A stretch of 64,000 nt of DNA, from NCBI GenBank assembly GCA_006503535.1, contig QYRS01000010.1, forward strand, positions 1,674,001-1,738,000, read 5' to 3'. The position numbers and the translations under genes were made by a program. A model generated the notes under the pieces. It made no database searches, was not told where the DNA came from, and saw only the letters and a program-made list of their open reading frames with translations. The stretch comes from Arthrinium phaeospermum (taxonomy: Eukaryota; Ascomycota; Sordariomycetes; Amphisphaeriales; Apiosporaceae). Positions 29,301 through 40,195 of this stretch are shown in pieces (within the stretch, counting starts at the first letter, position 1; every line of letters starts with the position of its first letter).

Positions 29301-31027
29301 TTTGAGTCTAGAGTACAGCACATAGATGCAGTGGCAGAAGCGTGTTCTGCGAAGCTTCGGTGACAAGTCCATCTCCAACCTTCCGCGTCTGTGGGCACCT
29401 GCTTGACAACACGTTTATGGCCGCGGACGATATCCACTCCATCATGCACTGGAGGCGCTTCCGGTAGAGACAACGCTGTTCAGCAACTCCATAGCTATGA
29501 CGCTATTCATTCACTTGATCATTGCTTGATAGTCGGTTTAGTAGGGGTTTTGACATTACAGAGATGCACACACTTGTACGGCCCTTAAGGTCTAATGTGG
29601 TAGCATACGAGTACGTGTATAATATGCAGAGGAGCGAAAAAGGTACAGGTCCCCACTCTATTGGGCCCGACGCAATGGGTGTGATAGGGGAATAATACTT
29701 GTACATAAGAGGTAACAAGCAAAAGTGACTGACAAGCGTCCCATGTGTGCGGTGGTAGGTAATTGACGGCTATTTGGCAGTTGGGAATTGAGTTGCTGCG
29801 AGGTCTGGTTGGTCTAGCAGCTTACCGAAGGACCGGCGGCCGACGGGCCATTGGCGAAGGCGACGCGGAATGCTTCGTTCGTTGGGAATTGGTTTTTCTA
29901 TCCACATCCGCGCCGAGCCAAGCGGCCTGGTCTCTGGTTTCTACAGCAAATATAGTTGAAGAGACATGTCAAGATGTGTAGTTCTTCGGTTAATGCATCC
30001 ACCCTGCCAGGTAAGTATTCATTATGTCTGTGACTAGGTTAGTTCGAGTTCAACCGTCCAGGTCAGACACGGGGCTAAACCGCATTGAGCAAACAGCACA
30101 CCCGCTTTTTTTCCCTCTCCCCACACGAAAAGACAGCGATCAGCTTTCACAACTGCCCGAAACCAACACCTCCAGCCGAAACCACACCACCAAGACCACC
30201 CACCCCAAGCAGCGCAAGCCCAGAAAGCGTACAGGCCGGTTGTTTTAGTGGTAACAGAACGCTGGACTCATTGAAACTGGAGCTGGCACCACCACACGCA
30301 ATTACCAATTCGGCTCAGGGAGTCGGTCACCTCGCTCTCACCTACTCGACTCGCAAAACTGTACACGCACGCACACACACCCTCACACACACGCACCACT
30401 CTCTTTCTTGACTGTACTCTCTCCACCACAGTATCATCATCGCTCGACCTCCTCTCGCGCAAACCCTTGCATCCATTCTTTTCTCCTCCCCTTCCCTTTC
30501 CCTTCTTTGGTATTTGGTTTTTACTCCCCAAAGGACCGCAAGGAAACTGCAGAGATTTCTTGCTGTAAGGAAAGGCGTGGTAGAGAAAGTTACCAGGCGG
30601 AAACTAGACTAGCAAGCCCATTGCTGTGTTCCCACTCTCCCATTTCCCCTTGAAGTACCCCTTCTTCGAAGCGACCCGAAGCTTCAGCACACCGACCTTC
30701 GGTTTTACTCGTCCTTGGTCCTGCACCGTATCCTTCTGCCATTTACTTGGAAGGCTCTGCATTGTTTACCAAATCATTCGTATTTCCCACACGCTCAGGC
30801 AGCTAGCTGACTCGATTCTTCATCGGGCGAAGGAGAAAACCAGGAGGGAGGGAAAAAAAGGACCTGGACCCCAACCACAGCCGCCATTGTCACGACGACC
30901 TCACGTCGAGATCTCGAGGGATTGTTCTCCAGCCGACACGAAAACCCGTTGCAATTACTATAATTATTGTACCATATTTCGATCGTATATTCCTTCCGTC
31001 GTCATACTCCCGGAAACAACCTCCACC
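26364..31027. other. 4.7 kb gene-poor region, divergent upstream of PMP3 (-) and the Nrp1-type gene (+)
   Basis: The longest stretch without a supported gene. Short frames (for example 28785-29024 +) have no recognisable domain. Part of it is promoter for both flanking genes. The last 950 nt (about 30080-31027) are pyrimidine- and CA-rich, with CACACA runs near 30360-30400 and CTCC/CCTT tracts near 30470-30520, and probably form the promoter and long 5' leader of the + strand gene. No tRNA with both internal boxes was found. Confidence 0.5.
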
Positions 31028-33214
31028 ATGTCGAACCAGCCGCCACAGTCGCCTCACTTCGACCGATACGTCGTCATCCACGTAGCAACCACCTGCGATG
31101 AGCACGGCGTCTACGTTACGAAAGATTCGGCCGAGGTGATCGAGCTTGGATGGATTCTGTTGGACGCGAAGACTCTAGACGAGGTATGGCACGAGATTTT
31201 CCGCCCAATTCTGCGTTATGGAGCTGTTGCGGGCCCCAGTCCTTGCATGAGAATTGCCAGAGGTGCTGCAAATTGCTTCAGAAATGGTCACTAACTCGGT
31301 TTCTGGCAGATTCACCGCGAAAACGTTCTTGTCAAGCCTATCAACACGCCCATTACTCCGCTATGCAGTAAGTACAGTTCAAGAATACCCGAGCTTGGCG
31401 ATCCCCTATGCTGTGCTGTGTACAGCCGATCTCGCTTCCAGGACGGACAAGACTGACTTGGTGTTCGCCTACCTGCAGCTAGTCTGACGACCTTGACGTG
31501 GGAGCATGTTCGCAATGCAGGCACCTTCCGAGACGCAATTAACCGCTTCGACGCTTTCGCTTCCGAGCACTTGACCTCGCAGAACTTTGATTTCGTTTTT
31601 GTCACCCTCGATGCCTGGGACCTGCGAGTACAGCTGCCCCGCGAGGCCCGCGACAAGGCCGTCGTCCTGCCTCCCTACCTGCAGCACTCCCGTACCTTTG
31701 ATCTGCGCACCGAATACCAACGTTGGCAACAACACCACCCTGAGTCTCTCCCCTTTGGTCCTTCGATGCTCTCCAACATCTGCGCTGCGCTCGAGGTCGA
31801 ACCAGTGCAGTCTAGTGCCCCTATCAAGCACAATCTGCCTTTCCATCTGCAGGCTCTGGCACCTGCTTCTCCTCGCCGCGCCATGGAGGAAGCTGTGACA
31901 CTGGCTCGAGTTCTTCGCGGGCTGATCCGTAAGTCGCAGCCTCGCGAGACTCACCCCGACGTGCTCACCAGGCCCATGGACGCTCGGGCTGATGTCCGCG
32001 CTTTCCTGTCGGAGCGCAGCAAGGTCCTTCACATGTCTGGCCTGCCTCATGATACAACCCAGTCGGAGCTCGAGAGCTGGTTCACCCAGTTTGGCGGTCG
32101 CCCAATCGCGTTCTGGACCCTTCGCACGCCTGAACAACACAAGCCTACTGGTACCGGCTTCGCCGTCTTCTCCTCCCACGAAGAGGTTAGTAACACCTCG
32201 CTCTACGACATTATACGGTGATTTTGCTAACATGTATATGTGATCCAGGCTGCCGAGAGCTTGTGCATGAACGGCCGTGCTCTCAACGAAAAGGCCATCG
32301 AAGTCTCGCCATCGTCAAGCCGCGTACTGGACCGTGCCGCCGAAATACTAACTCCTTTCCCTCCTAGCAAGAACAGGCCTCGCCCTGGTGACTGGACCTG
32401 TCCTTCGTGTGGTTTCTCCAACTTCCAGCGTCGCACCGCATGCTTCCGATGCTCATTCCCCGCAATGAACGCCGGCGCACAAGGCGGCGAGATGACTGGT
32501 GGCGGCGGCGGTGGCAGTGGCTACGGCTATGGAGGTTACGGCGCTCCTCCCATGATGCCCCCGCCTCATCACGGTGGTGGTCACCACGGAAACATGGGCC
32601 ATGGTGGTGGACGTATGGGTGGTGGCGGCGTCGTTCCCTTCCGTGCTGGTGACTGGAAATGTGGCAACGAAGTCTGTGGCTACCACAACTTCGCCAAGAA
32701 CGTTTGCTGCCTGCGTTGCGGCGCAAGCAGAGCTGGTGCGGCCGTTGTCGCCGATTCTGGTTACCCCTCGCCTATGGACAGCAGCTCAAGCTACGGTATG
32801 CCCGGCAACAACTCCATGGCTGGTACTCCTGGTCCTGGACCTTTTGCCTCGGCTGCTGGCCCCTTCGGTGCTGGCGGCGGTTACGGTCAGCAGTTTGGCG
32901 GTCCTCCCAGCACCTACGCCCTTCCCTCCGGTATTGGTGGCGGTGCGGCTCCCTACCCGTCTTTGAACACCCACTTCGGACCTGCTCCCGGTTCTCACTC
33001 TGCAGGACCCTTTGACAGCCGTGCTGCCGAGGCCGCTTTCCAGTCGGCGAGCAATGGCCCCGCATCTGCTGGCCCGTCCAATAACTTCTACTCGAACCAG
33101 AACGAGAGCGATCCCTTCTCGTTCCTGTCTACCGGCATTGGTGGTCTCTCTGTTAGCGGAGGCGACGCGCGCCAGAACGGCGCTGGCGCTCCCCCTAACA
33201 AGTCGCCCGCCTAA
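31028..33214 (+). CDS. Nrp1-type RNA-binding protein: exonuclease-like domain, RRM, two RanBP2 zinc fingers
   Basis: Likely cytoplasmic RNA-binding protein of the Nrp1 kind (yeast Nrp1 associates with stress granules). Exons 31028-31183, 31310-31367, 31479-32185 and 32249-33214 give 628 residues. Domains: an N-terminal DEDDh/ERI-1-like fold (about 10-235; RYVVIHVATTCDEHG, VIELGWILLDAKT, FVFVTLDAWDLR), an RRM (about 252-330; KVLHMSGLPHDTT, GTGFAVFSS), RanBP2 finger 1 (about 354-380; CPSCGFSNFQRRTACFRC) and finger 2 (about 440-466; CGNEVCGYHNFAKNVCCLRC, first Cys pair spaced by four). Gly/His-rich and Gly/Ser/Pro-rich linkers make up the rest. The exonuclease motifs appear mostly degenerate (see findings). 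The ATG sits in a strong context (caccATGTC). Confidence 0.9.
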
Positions 33215-35120
33215 AGGCACTGTTATCAACTTACAGCGGCCCATTGTATGTCTTTAAAGCTACCTGGGGCCGTGTGCACTTACTCTCATCGATATTGTCA
33301 GGTGTTAGGCGGTTGTGGAGATACACGATGTTTTGACGACATTGATACTAAAGCGTCATTAATTTTGGGGGATGTACTTTGAATGACGAGCGGATGGTAA
33401 ATCATCTAATCCCTTGGCAGTACATCTCTCTGGACTCGGACCTTCGATGATATGGCAGGCTTGGAAGAACTTGGTACCGGAAGGTGGGGAGTCAAGGTTG
33501 TGATTCGGATAGGGGGGTGTTGGTTGCGTATGACCAAAAATTATTTTGGGGAGGGGTTCGCTGGAAAGACAAAAGTGGAATTATCGAGTAGAGTCTCAGC
33601 ACAACAACAACATCGGCAGCATCCTCGATACACAGTTGGAGAGTCAGCAAAGGCTTTGGTCCTCTGTAGGTCGGTCACCTTGGTCTGCACTTTATTGCGA
33701 TACACGGCCGGGTTCAGATATCCTCGGTATCGGACACAGCGACTTTGTACATGGTTACTCTTGTGGTATGGATTTGGTGGCATAGCGCGGGGAGTGTAAA
33801 GGGTATATCCTTGGCCTCTTTTTACTAGTTGTCCAAATTTTTTGTCTTCTCTACTTCTTGGTATTTTTCCACTTCTCGTTTCCTTCGCCGTGTTTGTTTA
33901 TTTTTCTTCCCTCGAATCTTGTTCACATTGTTGCCGCTGCGGCCTGTCATTAAAGTCTCTATTCTTGTTCATGTTCAAGGTCACTCCTCACTCACAAAAG
34001 GAATCAATTACATAAAATGGGCACAGCCAGGGAGTGGAGGAGTCGGGGAGTGCAGGTTGGATTAGCTCGTTATTGCACAGCTGGATGGTTATCTTCTCTA
34101 CATGTAGATCGAAAGAAGGCTGGGGCACCGCCGTCTTAATCCTCGGATTTATGGACTTTGCCTTTATATGGACTGATGCAAGTCAACATTTTATATCTTT
34201 ACTTTTCGCTGAGACTCGTCTTCATTCTCATTTGCGTGTATCTTTTTGGCCCATGTGCAGCGCAAGCAGCCCGGTGCAGAGTGCAGCAACAGGTGCTGGT
34301 GGCTAACAAGATGGGGGGAGTTCCTAGGTTCCAATGCTGCTGGTAAGCGACTTTCGGTTTTTATTCATTCCTATTCCAGTGTTTATTCTACGCTGTCCCA
34401 TTCTTATAAGGGAAAGAGTAACCGTTTACTCGATTACCCGAGAAATTCCCATTATTCCCTTAAGAAATCTTGTTCCACTCTGAAAAGAGTAAATGCTTAC
34501 ACCGAGAGTCGATGGGTCGAATGTGCCACAGCTATCTACATGGTTACCATCATTGTGGGAGCATGGATGCCCCTCAGGAGGGGTTTAATAAGAGGGCAAG
34601 TTGCAGCACAACATCTGGTGATATGTCCAAGAGCCGAAGATCTTGTACTGCAGATATTTTCTCAATACGTATGTAACAAACATTCAAGTCTGGCATCTCG
34701 TACCCTCAAATGCAAATTCCCTGGTCACAATTAAACTCAACAATATAAGACGGGCTCATCTTGCCTGAATTGCATTTTGCCACTGCATGCTAGCTATCAG
34801 TTTCATCTGCCTGTATCTCCTACATGTGATTGATGGGTCTCTCAGATGACCGAAAGAAAAACAAGACCCCCTTCCTTTTGCGATTTGTGACTCCTTCTTG
34901 TGACTCCTTCTTGTGACTCCTTCTTGTGACTCCTTCATCTTGACAGCTCCCCCACATTACGCTGTCTCTGAAGTCGAAATGGTCGTCAATCGTAAAAAGC
35001 TCTCTCCGCAAGAGCTGCGATGTTCTATTGTACAATACATCTTTCCAGTAGTTTTTTTTTTTTTCCTGCCAATGCTTTTCGCAAGGTAATGCTGCTTCCA
35101 GGTAACACAAGTCATACCGA
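33215..35120. other. 1.9 kb convergent region with a tandem repeat and a T tract
   Basis: It lies between the 3' ends of the Nrp1-type gene (+) and the F-box-like gene (-). A 162-codon open frame at 34246-34734 (+) starts without ATG and has no domain. A 13 nt tandem repeat (separate entry) and a run of 13 T (about 35052-35064) occur near the right end. Confidence 0.5.
34885..34936. repeat. 13 nt tandem repeat, four perfect copies
   Basis: The unit TTGTGACTCCTTC is repeated four times without mismatch at 34885-34897, 34898-34910, 34911-34923 and 34924-34936. It lies about 185 nt beyond the stop codon of the minus-strand gene at 35121, so it may fall in its 3' UTR. Confidence 0.95.
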
Positions 35121-38100
35121 TCACTCGTCGTCGGTGTTACGCGCCTGAATGTGCCGGAAACCGGCAGCGCGAGCCGCGGCTTCGGCCTCTTTGAGAGCAG
35201 TCCAGGCGGCCTCGACCCGCTCCTCCAGGGTCATGGGGGGTTCGTCGGCGAAAGAAGGTCCCGCGGTGGCGGCAGGCTGCTGCGACGGCTGGGCAAAGGG
35301 ATCATCGGAATCGGAATCGTCGTCGTCGGAAGAATCATCACCGGCGCCGCCAGCGTCGTTGTCGTCGTGGGGCTTGAGGAGTAGGAAGCTCCAGATCTCC
35401 TCGGGCTCGGACAGCCACTCGAAGCCGTCCCACTCGTCCTCGACCTCTTCCTCGAGATCGCCGTCCGACAGCTCCTGCTCCATGCTCTGTGCGACTTGGG
35501 CGATGTAGGCCGAGTCAACGATGGGGTGGCCTTCTTCGTCGACGTGGGGGCTGTCGGGGCCGTCGCTGTCGTGGCCGTCGTGGCCGTTGCGGTTGTTGGG
35601 TTCGGGGGTCGGGGCCGTCCAGCTGCGTGGCAGCGGCGAGCGCTCCAGGTAGGGTGTTTGGGCTGACGAGCTGCTGCGTTCCGAGGGCACGGCGGCACGG
35701 CGCTGCTGCTCCATGTACGTCTTATGGGTCTGAAGGAATGAATGGGGCAGCTGGGCTTCGCCGGCTTGGCGGGTCTTGGGGGGCTTCCAATCATTATCAT
35801 GATCGTTGCTGCCGTTTCCCTCGTCATCGTCGTCTTCGGAATCCGTGTCTGACATGTCGCCAAAGTCCGAATCGGCCATGTTCTCCAGCTCCAGCAGGCG
35901 GGCTGTGACAGGTCCGGGGCCACCGAGCGACTCTTCGTCGTCGTTGTCGAGCGGGGCGCCGTATTCGTCGGTGACGGTGGGGTCGGGGGGAGGGCGGGTG
36001 CGGCCGGTGATGGGCTGCATGATGGCGTACGAGAGCTGGGCCACCTGGTCGTCTTCGTCGTCGTGGTCGTGGCGGTCCCAGAGCTGGTTGTTGTCCCACT
36101 TGCGCAGCAGGTCGTCGCGCTTGAGCTGGGCGGCCAGGACCTCTTCCTGCTCGGGGACGGTGAGAGTGTGCCAGCGGCCCTTGAGGATCTCGATGCGGGT
36201 GAAGTCCTCGAACGTGTCCATGTGGCGGGTCTTGTGCGAGGCGTCGGGCATGTAGATCTCCTCCTCGCTCGGGTACAGGTTGCGGCCCGTCTTCCAGTCG
36301 AAGCAGCCCCAGAGGAGCAGAGGCATCAGGTGCGTCTCCAGGTCGAGGCCGCGCCGAGCACACTCGTCGGCCACGATCTGAGTGACGTGGACCATGGGCG
36401 TGCGGTTGAAGTAGGTGGTGGATGAGGAGCGGGGTTCCATGACGAGCGAGCCGCAGGCGTGCTCGCCCCAGTACTCGAGGGACTCCTTGCCCCAGTCGTC
36501 GAAGGGCACGCCCATGATCTTGTACTTCTGTCGGGACAGCACCTCGGGGGCGGCGAACATGGTGACGGTCCAGGTGGCGCCGAGGTCGTAGCGGACCTTG
36601 AGCTCCATCAGCTGGTCGATCTTGTGGTAGCGCTCGCCGAACAGCAGCTTGCGCAGGGGCACGAGGCTGCGCTGGGCCAGCATGAGCTCCGACAGGTCCG
36701 TGTCCTCGGGCCCGTAGATGGGGTCGTTGCAGCGCAGCTCCAGCTTGAGGAAGAAGCACTGGATCCGCGCCAGGTCCGCGTCGGTGAAGCCCATGATCTC
36801 CTCGGGCAGGCCCAGGGCGGCGATGTTGCGCATGCGCTCCAAGAGCTTGAGGGGCGGGATGGCCTTGCCGGCGTCCAGGCGCTTCTTGGCGTCCAGGATC
36901 CAGCACCGGCAGTGGAGGTGTTCGTTGTTGCGGGCCGAGCAGCTGATGATCTCCTGGCGCTCCGCGTTGGTGGGCGATGCCATGAGCTTCCACATCTTCA
37001 GCAGCGAGGTCGCGGTGCGTTTGGGTGTGCGGTGGCCGCGGCGGGCCAGATGGGCGAGGATGTCTTCTACGGTCTCCTGGCGCGTGTAGCACATGGCATA
37101 CCACTTGAGGGAGGGAACCAACCGACGGACGGCATCTTTGTCCTTCTTCTCGTGGTTGTGGTGCTCATCATCGTTATCGCCGTCGCAAGCACATTCGCAC
37201 TTGACGGTGACCTCCTCCTCCTCAGGTTCAGGATAGACCGCCTTCTCTTTGCCCTTGCGGCTGCTGGTATCGATGCCCTTGCTTTCGAGATAGGCCTTTT
37301 CCTGTTCGGCCACGGTTTTGGGCCGGTACGGTGTGTGCTTGGGGCGCCAGGAATGGAAGCCGAAGGGCGACAGGGGCGACGTGGGGGGCTGGCCGGCCGG
37401 GTCGGGGATGGTCAGGTGCCGGTACGCGGCGCTTTGCCAGTTGTAGACCATGGCGGCCTCTGGGCAGTTGTAGTCTGTCCAGGCCTTGATCGTCGAGCGC
37501 AGAGATACTTTGATGACTTCGTGGAAGGAGCGGTGGACGCTGTAGAGGTTCAGCAGGTCGGCAGGCGACAGGTACTTGCCGATCTCGACGAACAGTTCCG
37601 GTTCGGCTGACAGCTTGTCGATGATGTCGGAGCGCCGGGAGACGCGGCTGTGGCCTGTCTTGAGGGCGAGGTGGATGCGTTGGAAGCGTGTGATGGCCGG
37701 GTTGTTGCGTCCACGTCGGAAACTGGCTTGCTTGTACGTCACCACCTCGCTTTTGGCAGAAGAGCCGCCGCTCTGGTTCTCCAGGAAAGCTTCAACGTTT
37801 GGGCTGTAGAGGAGCTCAGCTCCCTTGCGCTTGGCTTCCTTCTCCTTCTTGAGATCAACTTGCTCCTTGTCGAAAGTGGCTGTCAGAGGGGTCTCCAGGG
37901 AGAAATCAGTCGACAACTTAGCGGTGGCCTCCTGACTGATTTGAGGAATTGGGCTGATATTGTGTCGTCCACCCTGCTTCCCCATACTCTTGTCGCCTGA
38001 GGACAAACTTGCCACGGGGCTCTTGAGCAATACAACCTGCTCCGCTGTGCCCCTACCCCAGTTGACGACGGCCTCAAGTCGTTCCATCTTCTCGGGAGTT

Positions 38101-38831
38101 ATATCTTTGGCATACTTGTTCAGCACGGAGATGTGATGGGTGGGGACCAGCTTGCTAGGGCCGGGTATGGAGGGCTGCTCAAGGTTGAGGGCCGGAGGGG
38201 GCGCCTTCCGGTTTCCAGCAATGCTGGACGAGGCTGCGAAGCCAGGACCCGGCGTTAGGATCTGGTTGGGGTCCAGTGACAAAGCTGGGCGGAGAATCGA
38301 AGCCGAATCTGAAGGTTCGGTTGCATCACTTCTGGGCCGGATTGGCAGGAAGGATTGGCCAGGGCTGGAAGCAGATGCAGGTAAAACACCAGGATCGGAC
38401 GATGCGGTTCTGACAGACTCAAACAGGCGAGTTGCTTCACCCGAGCTGACTGTACCCTGAGCTGAAGCTTCCTGGGCTGCCGTTGAGGAACTGCTGCCTG
38501 CCGTAGCTTCGGTGGTGTGATCATGAGCAGTGGAAGGATACACTTTAAGCTCCGGGAATATGTTGACGTCGTCATGGATCTGGGGAGCAGAGGGGTTATC
38601 ATAGTCGCCGGTCATGCCTTTCACCAGCTCTGCCTCCTGTTTGCGCTGAGCTACTTTGCGGAGGGCATCGGCAAAGTCACCCATGTTGAACTCAACCTCA
38701 GGATGGTTGCGTTGGAAGTCCAGCAGTGTGTTCATGACTGTCTCCATGCTCGGCTTCTTGGTGGCGGGAGGCTCCGTGGGAGCCGGGTGGCCGCCTCCGC
38801 CGTCTGCCTTGCCCTGATCTTGGGAAGGCAT
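35121..38831 (-). CDS. Large F-box-like acidic protein of unknown function
   Basis: One uninterrupted frame of 1236 residues from the ATG at 38831. Residues 1-400 are disordered (Ser/Pro/Gly-rich). About residues 405-450 resemble an F-box (ELFVEIGKYLSPADLLNLYS, then VHRSFHEVI), which would link it to SCF ubiquitin ligases through Skp1. The middle (about 550-900) is a folded-looking domain with Trp/His/Cys-rich segments (HLHCRCWILDAKKRL, WGEHACGSLVME, LLLWGCFDWKTGRNLYPS) that I cannot assign. An acidic stretch near residue 995 (DTDSEDDDDEGN) and another near 1175 (SSDDDDSDSDD) follow, with a short helical C-terminus. A CDGDNDDEHHNH-type acidic His cluster near 560 is low-complexity. Function not known; the F-box call is by pattern only. 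Confidence 0.8.
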   Translation of the reverse strand: MPSQDQGKADGGGGHPAPTEPPATKKPSMETVMNTLLDFQRNHPEVEFNMGDFADALRKVAQRKQEAELVKGMTGDYDNPSAPQIHDDVNIFPELKVYPSTAHDHTTEATAGSSSSTAAQEASAQGTVSSGEATRLFESVRTASSDPGVLPASASSPGQSFLPIRPRSDATEPSDSASILRPALSLDPNQILTPGPGFAASSSIAGNRKAPPPALNLEQPSIPGPSKLVPTHHISVLNKYAKDITPEKMERLEAVVNWGRGTAEQVVLLKSPVASLSSGDKSMGKQGGRHNISPIPQISQEATAKLSTDFSLETPLTATFDKEQVDLKKEKEAKRKGAELLYSPNVEAFLENQSGGSSAKSEVVTYKQASFRRGRNNPAITRFQRIHLALKTGHSRVSRRSDIIDKLSAEPELFVEIGKYLSPADLLNLYSVHRSFHEVIKVSLRSTIKAWTDYNCPEAAMVYNWQSAAYRHLTIPDPAGQPPTSPLSPFGFHSWRPKHTPYRPKTVAEQEKAYLESKGIDTSSRKGKEKAVYPEPEEEEVTVKCECACDGDNDDEHHNHEKKDKDAVRRLVPSLKWYAMCYTRQETVEDILAHLARRGHRTPKRTATSLLKMWKLMASPTNAERQEIISCSARNNEHLHCRCWILDAKKRLDAGKAIPPLKLLERMRNIAALGLPEEIMGFTDADLARIQCFFLKLELRCNDPIYGPEDTDLSELMLAQRSLVPLRKLLFGERYHKIDQLMELKVRYDLGATWTVTMFAAPEVLSRQKYKIMGVPFDDWGKESLEYWGEHACGSLVMEPRSSSTTYFNRTPMVHVTQIVADECARRGLDLETHLMPLLLWGCFDWKTGRNLYPSEEEIYMPDASHKTRHMDTFEDFTRIEILKGRWHTLTVPEQEEVLAAQLKRDDLLRKWDNNQLWDRHDHDDEDDQVAQLSYAIMQPITGRTRPPPDPTVTDEYGAPLDNDDEESLGGPGPVTARLLELENMADSDFGDMSDTDSEDDDDEGNGSNDHDNDWKPPKTRQAGEAQLPHSFLQTHKTYMEQQRRAAVPSERSSSSAQTPYLERSPLPRSWTAPTPEPNNRNGHDGHDSDGPDSPHVDEEGHPIVDSAYIAQVAQSMEQELSDGDLEEEVEDEWDGFEWLSEPEEIWSFLLLKPHDDNDAGGAGDDSSDDDDSDSDDPFAQPSQQPAATAGPSFADEPPMTLEERVEAAWTALKEAEAAARAAGFRHIQARNTDDE

Positions 38832-40195
38832 GATGGCAGCGGATACCGGTTGAGAGTGAAACTACTCTGTGCGGATGATGGATGTGGATGTAGATGGAGA
38901 GGTGATCGGATGGGGAGATGTTGGGGACTGGTGCAAGAGGTCTGGCAAAGCCAACCTGATGAAAAGGCGTTGGTGGTTTGATGTAACCTGCAACTTGCAA
39001 GGCTGGGTCTTGCAGATGCGGGAGGCTAGGTGCGTTGGTAAACAACACAACCGGCGTGCAAGTTAACACTGTGAATGTGTTTCACTTGCAGACTTGTGTT
39101 GCTCCCGAGGAGGAAAGGTTGGGAGAAAGAAGAGAGAGGTGTGGGTGGGATGGAAGATTCACGATGTTGGGTTTGTGGGAAACAACAACAACGGTGGGGT
39201 AGAAGAGAAGTGCAAGAACAATTAAAATCGAAAGTGATTGTTAGGTTATTGAGGTGCACCAACCATGTCGTCGCCCCCGTTACTGAATTAGGTGCGCACC
39301 GAGTGATTTCGGGGGGAGGGCCGGTGGTTGCGGCCCCGGCCCCGGGCCCGTATTAGCCCCGTATTTCCGGCATGCCCCCCTAAGATTACGGCCCCGGTGG
39401 TCTCTTATTGATCTTTTTCAAGTGCAGTGGGGCAGGGGAGAGTACCAAGCACTTATGGTACACTGGTACCTCACTCATTGGGATTTCTGATGTGTTCCTG
39501 TCAAGTAGCATGGCCGTATAAGGCCAGGAACGGTTGATGCGAGGTATTTTCTTTGAGACACCTCAACCTCAAGTGTTCACTGAGACAGAACTACAAGATC
39601 TCTCCAGTGTGGTAGCGACGAAAATTGATGGTACCAAGGTATCGGTTGGCATTCGTTCATAGCGTAGCACGGTAGCATCTAGGCAACAAAGCGAAGTATG
39701 CCTGGGTGAGTAGAGTATGGAAATCCACCTAAGAGCATTTCCACTGTCATGTCAGGCACAGAACCATCATCTGCCAGCCCAAACTTGCCTACAGTTGCTA
39801 CTTGTTCTCTTGTTTTCGAGTAAAACCTTGCATGAATGGGCTACATGCCCACAATCCCATAGCAGACAACCGAGACAGCAGAATACAAATGTACATTGAA
39901 GTGATCTTGTACCCGGATGTGCGCATTGTGTTGAGCTAACCTGTCATATGTGAGTACATAACCTGTTGTTTAGGAGCCTTTAGCATCACAGATCGAAAAG
40001 TAAAGCAAAAAAAAAAAAGTTAAAGGCGAGCGTTATGGATTGGTTGGCTCAGCTGGTCCTCATTGGCACCTATCGAAAGGGGCGTGGCCATTTCCACGCC
40101 CGCCAGACTCAAAAGGGAGGGTGAGTGAAAGCGTACTCAAGGAAAGAAGAAAAAAAAAATAAAAGTCAAAAAGAAATCGAAAAAATAGAATTTAT
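38832..40195. other. Intergenic region upstream of the F-box-like gene
   Basis: Probably the promoter and 5' leader of the minus-strand F-box-like gene in its first part. A compact GC-rich patch with CCGGCCCCGG-type inverted sequence lies at about 39310-39400. Homopolymer A runs are at about 40006-40018 and 40150-40160. No supported gene. Confidence 0.5.
40180..40185 (-). terminator. RNA polymerase III terminator of tRNA-Thr
   Basis: Six consecutive T residues on the minus strand start about 11 nt beyond the tRNA 3' end, the usual position and form of a Pol III stop. Confidence 0.8.

Noticed and set aside
30230..30295. tRNA-like text (GTTTTAGTGGTAACAG) in the Nrp1-type upstream region
   Set aside because: It resembles an A box, but no B box or cloverleaf can be completed downstream.
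34246..34734. 162-codon plus-strand frame after the Nrp1-type gene
   Set aside because: Begins with a TTG rather than an ATG and has no domain; likely 3' UTR or intergenic.
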